Assembly (NCBI GenBank): GCA_025403435.1
Contig: CM046332.1
Location: 10,471,903-10,535,902, forward strand
From: Artocarpus heterophyllus
Taxonomy: Eukaryota; Streptophyta; Magnoliopsida; Rosales; Moraceae
DNA: 64,000 nucleotides
Reading direction: 5' to 3'
Shown: piece by piece, positions 62,012-64,000 of the stretch
Numbering within the stretch: position 1 is the stretch's first letter
Layout: every line of letters begins with the position of its first letter
The notes under the pieces: model-generated
The model's input: the letters and a program-made list of their open reading frames with translations, nothing else
What the model was told of the DNA's origin: nothing
The model's database searches: none
Made by a program: the position numbers and the translations under genes

Positions 62012-64000
62012 TGCTTTCACATATTACTCATACTCATGTCATTCATATCATACATACACTTGTCGTTCATACTTTTATATCGTAGAGTTGCTATACATTT
62101 TTCTTCTTTGGATAGCAACTATTTCATGTTATATTCATATAATACTTTAAGTCATGTCACATTTATAATGCATACACCAATTATAGTTCATAACATTCAT
62201 GTATATCAATATACAAATAGGCTTCAAACATAACGGTTACAAATTCATTGCAAATCTTATTTTGTACTTTAGAACTTTTTTGCATAATAAATGCAAATAT
62301 ACTTTTAAAAAAACAACTTGCATAACCATTGCAAACTTATTTACAAATGCATATGTAAGCATTTACAAACTATTTACTTCATGTTGTAGGTGAAGTCTGA
62401 ACTTACTTGGACTTTACTCTAACGTTCCCTTCTCCGTTCCTATCTCGTTCCTTTTCCTTCGATTGATCGGCTTCATGTCCTGATCAAACGACAACCCACT
62501 TATCAATTAACTTTCTTTTTATCAATCTACTTGATTGATAATATAACGTAAACATTAAACATTCATTTCCTTTTAACTTGACTTGTATACTATCGGTCTA
62601 CCAGTCTTTGACTAATTTTGTAACCCACCGCGGTTATCTTTCCATTATTAATTCTCTCATCCCACATGACGGTTACGTTACTTAACGCATTACGAAACAT
62701 TTTCATCTAATAACATGATGCTAAATCAGAGTGTTTGACTTCGTTCTAGCCGTTTCCTTGATAATGATGATTTTAACCTTAACTGGTTTTTTGTCAACCT
62801 CGTAACATTATAAAACCCACATAAAATAGTGTAATAATCACTGATCATGCACTTTCATAAATTTTTATGAAAACATCTTAAATTATTTTAAAACGGTTCA
62901 TACTGTAGGTGAGATTCCTACTTACTTGGACTCTGAGCTAAACGGATCCGGTTGTACCTCGCTGTATCTACAGTATGCGAAGCATCCTCTGCAGTACTCC
63001 TTGAGCAACCATGAATGGTTAGGAATGCTTCCTAGAGATCATACATTGCTCAAAACATCATTCTGGACTATGTTACCACAGTTTAAATCGCCTCGATCCG
63101 CGTGTAATTGGTACTAGATGATTTTTTACCAAAGTAGAATTAGCTCAAACAGAGGTCACCATTGTGTTTAGAGCATTGAAACGAGTCAGGAGGCGGTCTC
63201 AGATCGTCGATCGGAGGTCCGGATCACAAAATCTCAAAGTGGCCGTTAACCGTCGCCAATTGGCTTCGTTGGGGGCTGAGCTCGGACTTACCCCCCCTAA
63301 TTCAGCCCTTCTGAGTCCAATGGCGGTGTCAATTTCTTTCAATTTTGCCTCCAACCATGCTAATTAAAGCTACTGTCAATGGTAGGGAAGGGCGACTCTG
63401 ATCTTGGTCGTCCGGTGATGGTAGCCCGAAATTGGCTTGGGGGTTTTGTTCCTCAGGTCACTCTGAGCATTTCCCCTAACATGGGGCTGCTCAACACCTC
63501 ATGAAATGATGGCTCCACCTCCTCACGGTGGCACTAGGTGGCGGAGCATGGATCTCCAGCGATTGGCAGTCATTTCTACAATTGAGGTGCCGAATTCCTT
63601 CCTCTCCATCCTCTGAAGGTGTTTGTGCCCTCCGATGATGGCTCAACATGGCCTAAAACGGTGAACTCAAGTTCACCCACTGCAGCAGTGGCGGGCATCC
63701 TCCGTTCTCCGATAGGCGGCAACTCAACGATGAAATTGAGTGAGGGGTTTTACTCATCGTGGCGGTCTGAACCGAAAGGTGGCGACGGTGCACCATACCA
63801 TCATCGGAGGAGGAGGCTCTGATGGCGGCCCGACGGTAGAAAGGGGATATTTCATCAAAGCTTTTCCAGCTAAAATCGAGCTGGGAGAGTGATACCATCT
63901 TTCTTCTCTCCTCATGCTGAGTCCATAGACACCAAGATTACGTCGATTGGTGGTCGAACAGCGGAGAAATCACGTCGGGAAGAAATGGGTTTCTCTGCCA
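62012..64000. other. Continuation of outer element; GC-richer right end
   Basis: 62012-62900 continues the AT-rich outer LTR, with remnants of the 67-bp repeat. From about 62900 the composition rises in GC. Short frames on both strands have no recognisable domain. Likely LTR or leader of the outer element, beyond which the window ends. Confidence 0.45.

Larger units (their letters stand above)
48733..64000. mobile_element. Outer LTR (TGTGACGAC type), interrupted by Tekay-like element and by window end
   Basis: TGTGACGACTTGTCC at 48733 is a typical Ty3/gypsy LTR start and cuts a copia gag. The sequence runs to 51268, is interrupted by the 10.7-kb element, and resumes at 62012. The flanking phrases (CATACTTTCACATTTCA, then TGCTTTCACATATTACTC) join smoothly. 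No PBS or coding domain is reached, so the family and orientation are open. The 62900-64000 part is GC-richer and could be an R/U5 or leader region. The 81-aa frame at 63898-63653 (- strand) lacks a known domain. Confidence 0.5.

Noticed and set aside
63653..63898. 81-aa frame on the - strand near the right edge
   Set aside because: No domain recognised; sits in what looks like LTR or leader sequence of the outer element.

Overview
This window is nuclear DNA from a eudicot flowering plant, probably a rosid, although the species cannot be named from sequence alone. It is AT-rich, its genes carry many introns with GT/AG borders, and it is full of LTR retrotransposons, a hAT transposon and MITEs. 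Only two host genes can be supported. One is an AIL5/PLETHORA5-type double-AP2 transcription factor on the + strand (17814-21315, nine coding exons, 544 aa). The other is a TOC34-type chloroplast protein-import GTPase on the - strand (37155-35031, seven coding exons, 312 aa).

Layout. 1-5620: a Ty1/copia element on the - strand that runs off the left edge. It has decayed gag/protease/integrase, a PBS and a 2.0-kb LTR. 5621-7526: the right part of a chromovirus-like LTR that the copia element interrupts. 7791-12164: a hAT element whose transposase has two in-frame stops and whose ends are arrays of TGGGCC/GGCCCA. 12165-17300: intergenic DNA with MITEs. 17300-21770: the AIL5 gene. 21771-28693: intergenic DNA with a long-TIR element and a palindromic Tourist-like MITE. 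28694-30640: a solo LTR with target duplication TCTAC. 30641-35030: intergenic DNA. 35031-37700: the TOC34 gene. 37700-39274: homopolymer-rich DNA and a MITE.

From 39275 to the right edge the window is a stack of nested retroelements. A decayed element coding a 'putative gypsy type transposon' domain holds a copia solo LTR (41102-43017, duplication CACCC) and a second copia element (43833 onward, + strand). That copia element is broken at 48732 by an LTR starting TGTGACGAC. This outer LTR is in turn interrupted by a structurally complete 10.7-kb Tekay/Del-like chromovirus (51269-62006, duplication TTTCA) whose coding region is decayed.

The strongest unexplained structure is a 12-bp interrupted palindrome, TCGGC-CT-GCCGA (or TCGGC-AG-GCCGA). 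It recurs in short arrays with a start-to-start spacing of about 21-22 bp and unrelated spacer sequence. I find these arrays in the LTRs or leader of at least three retrotransposon families, copia and chromovirus alike, and do not see them in the gene or unique regions. In the Tekay-like LTR there are two arrays, in opposite orientation. This could be a convergent or shared cis-element.

The two host genes are functionally unrelated. Most of the remaining DNA is transposon-derived or featureless AT-rich sequence.
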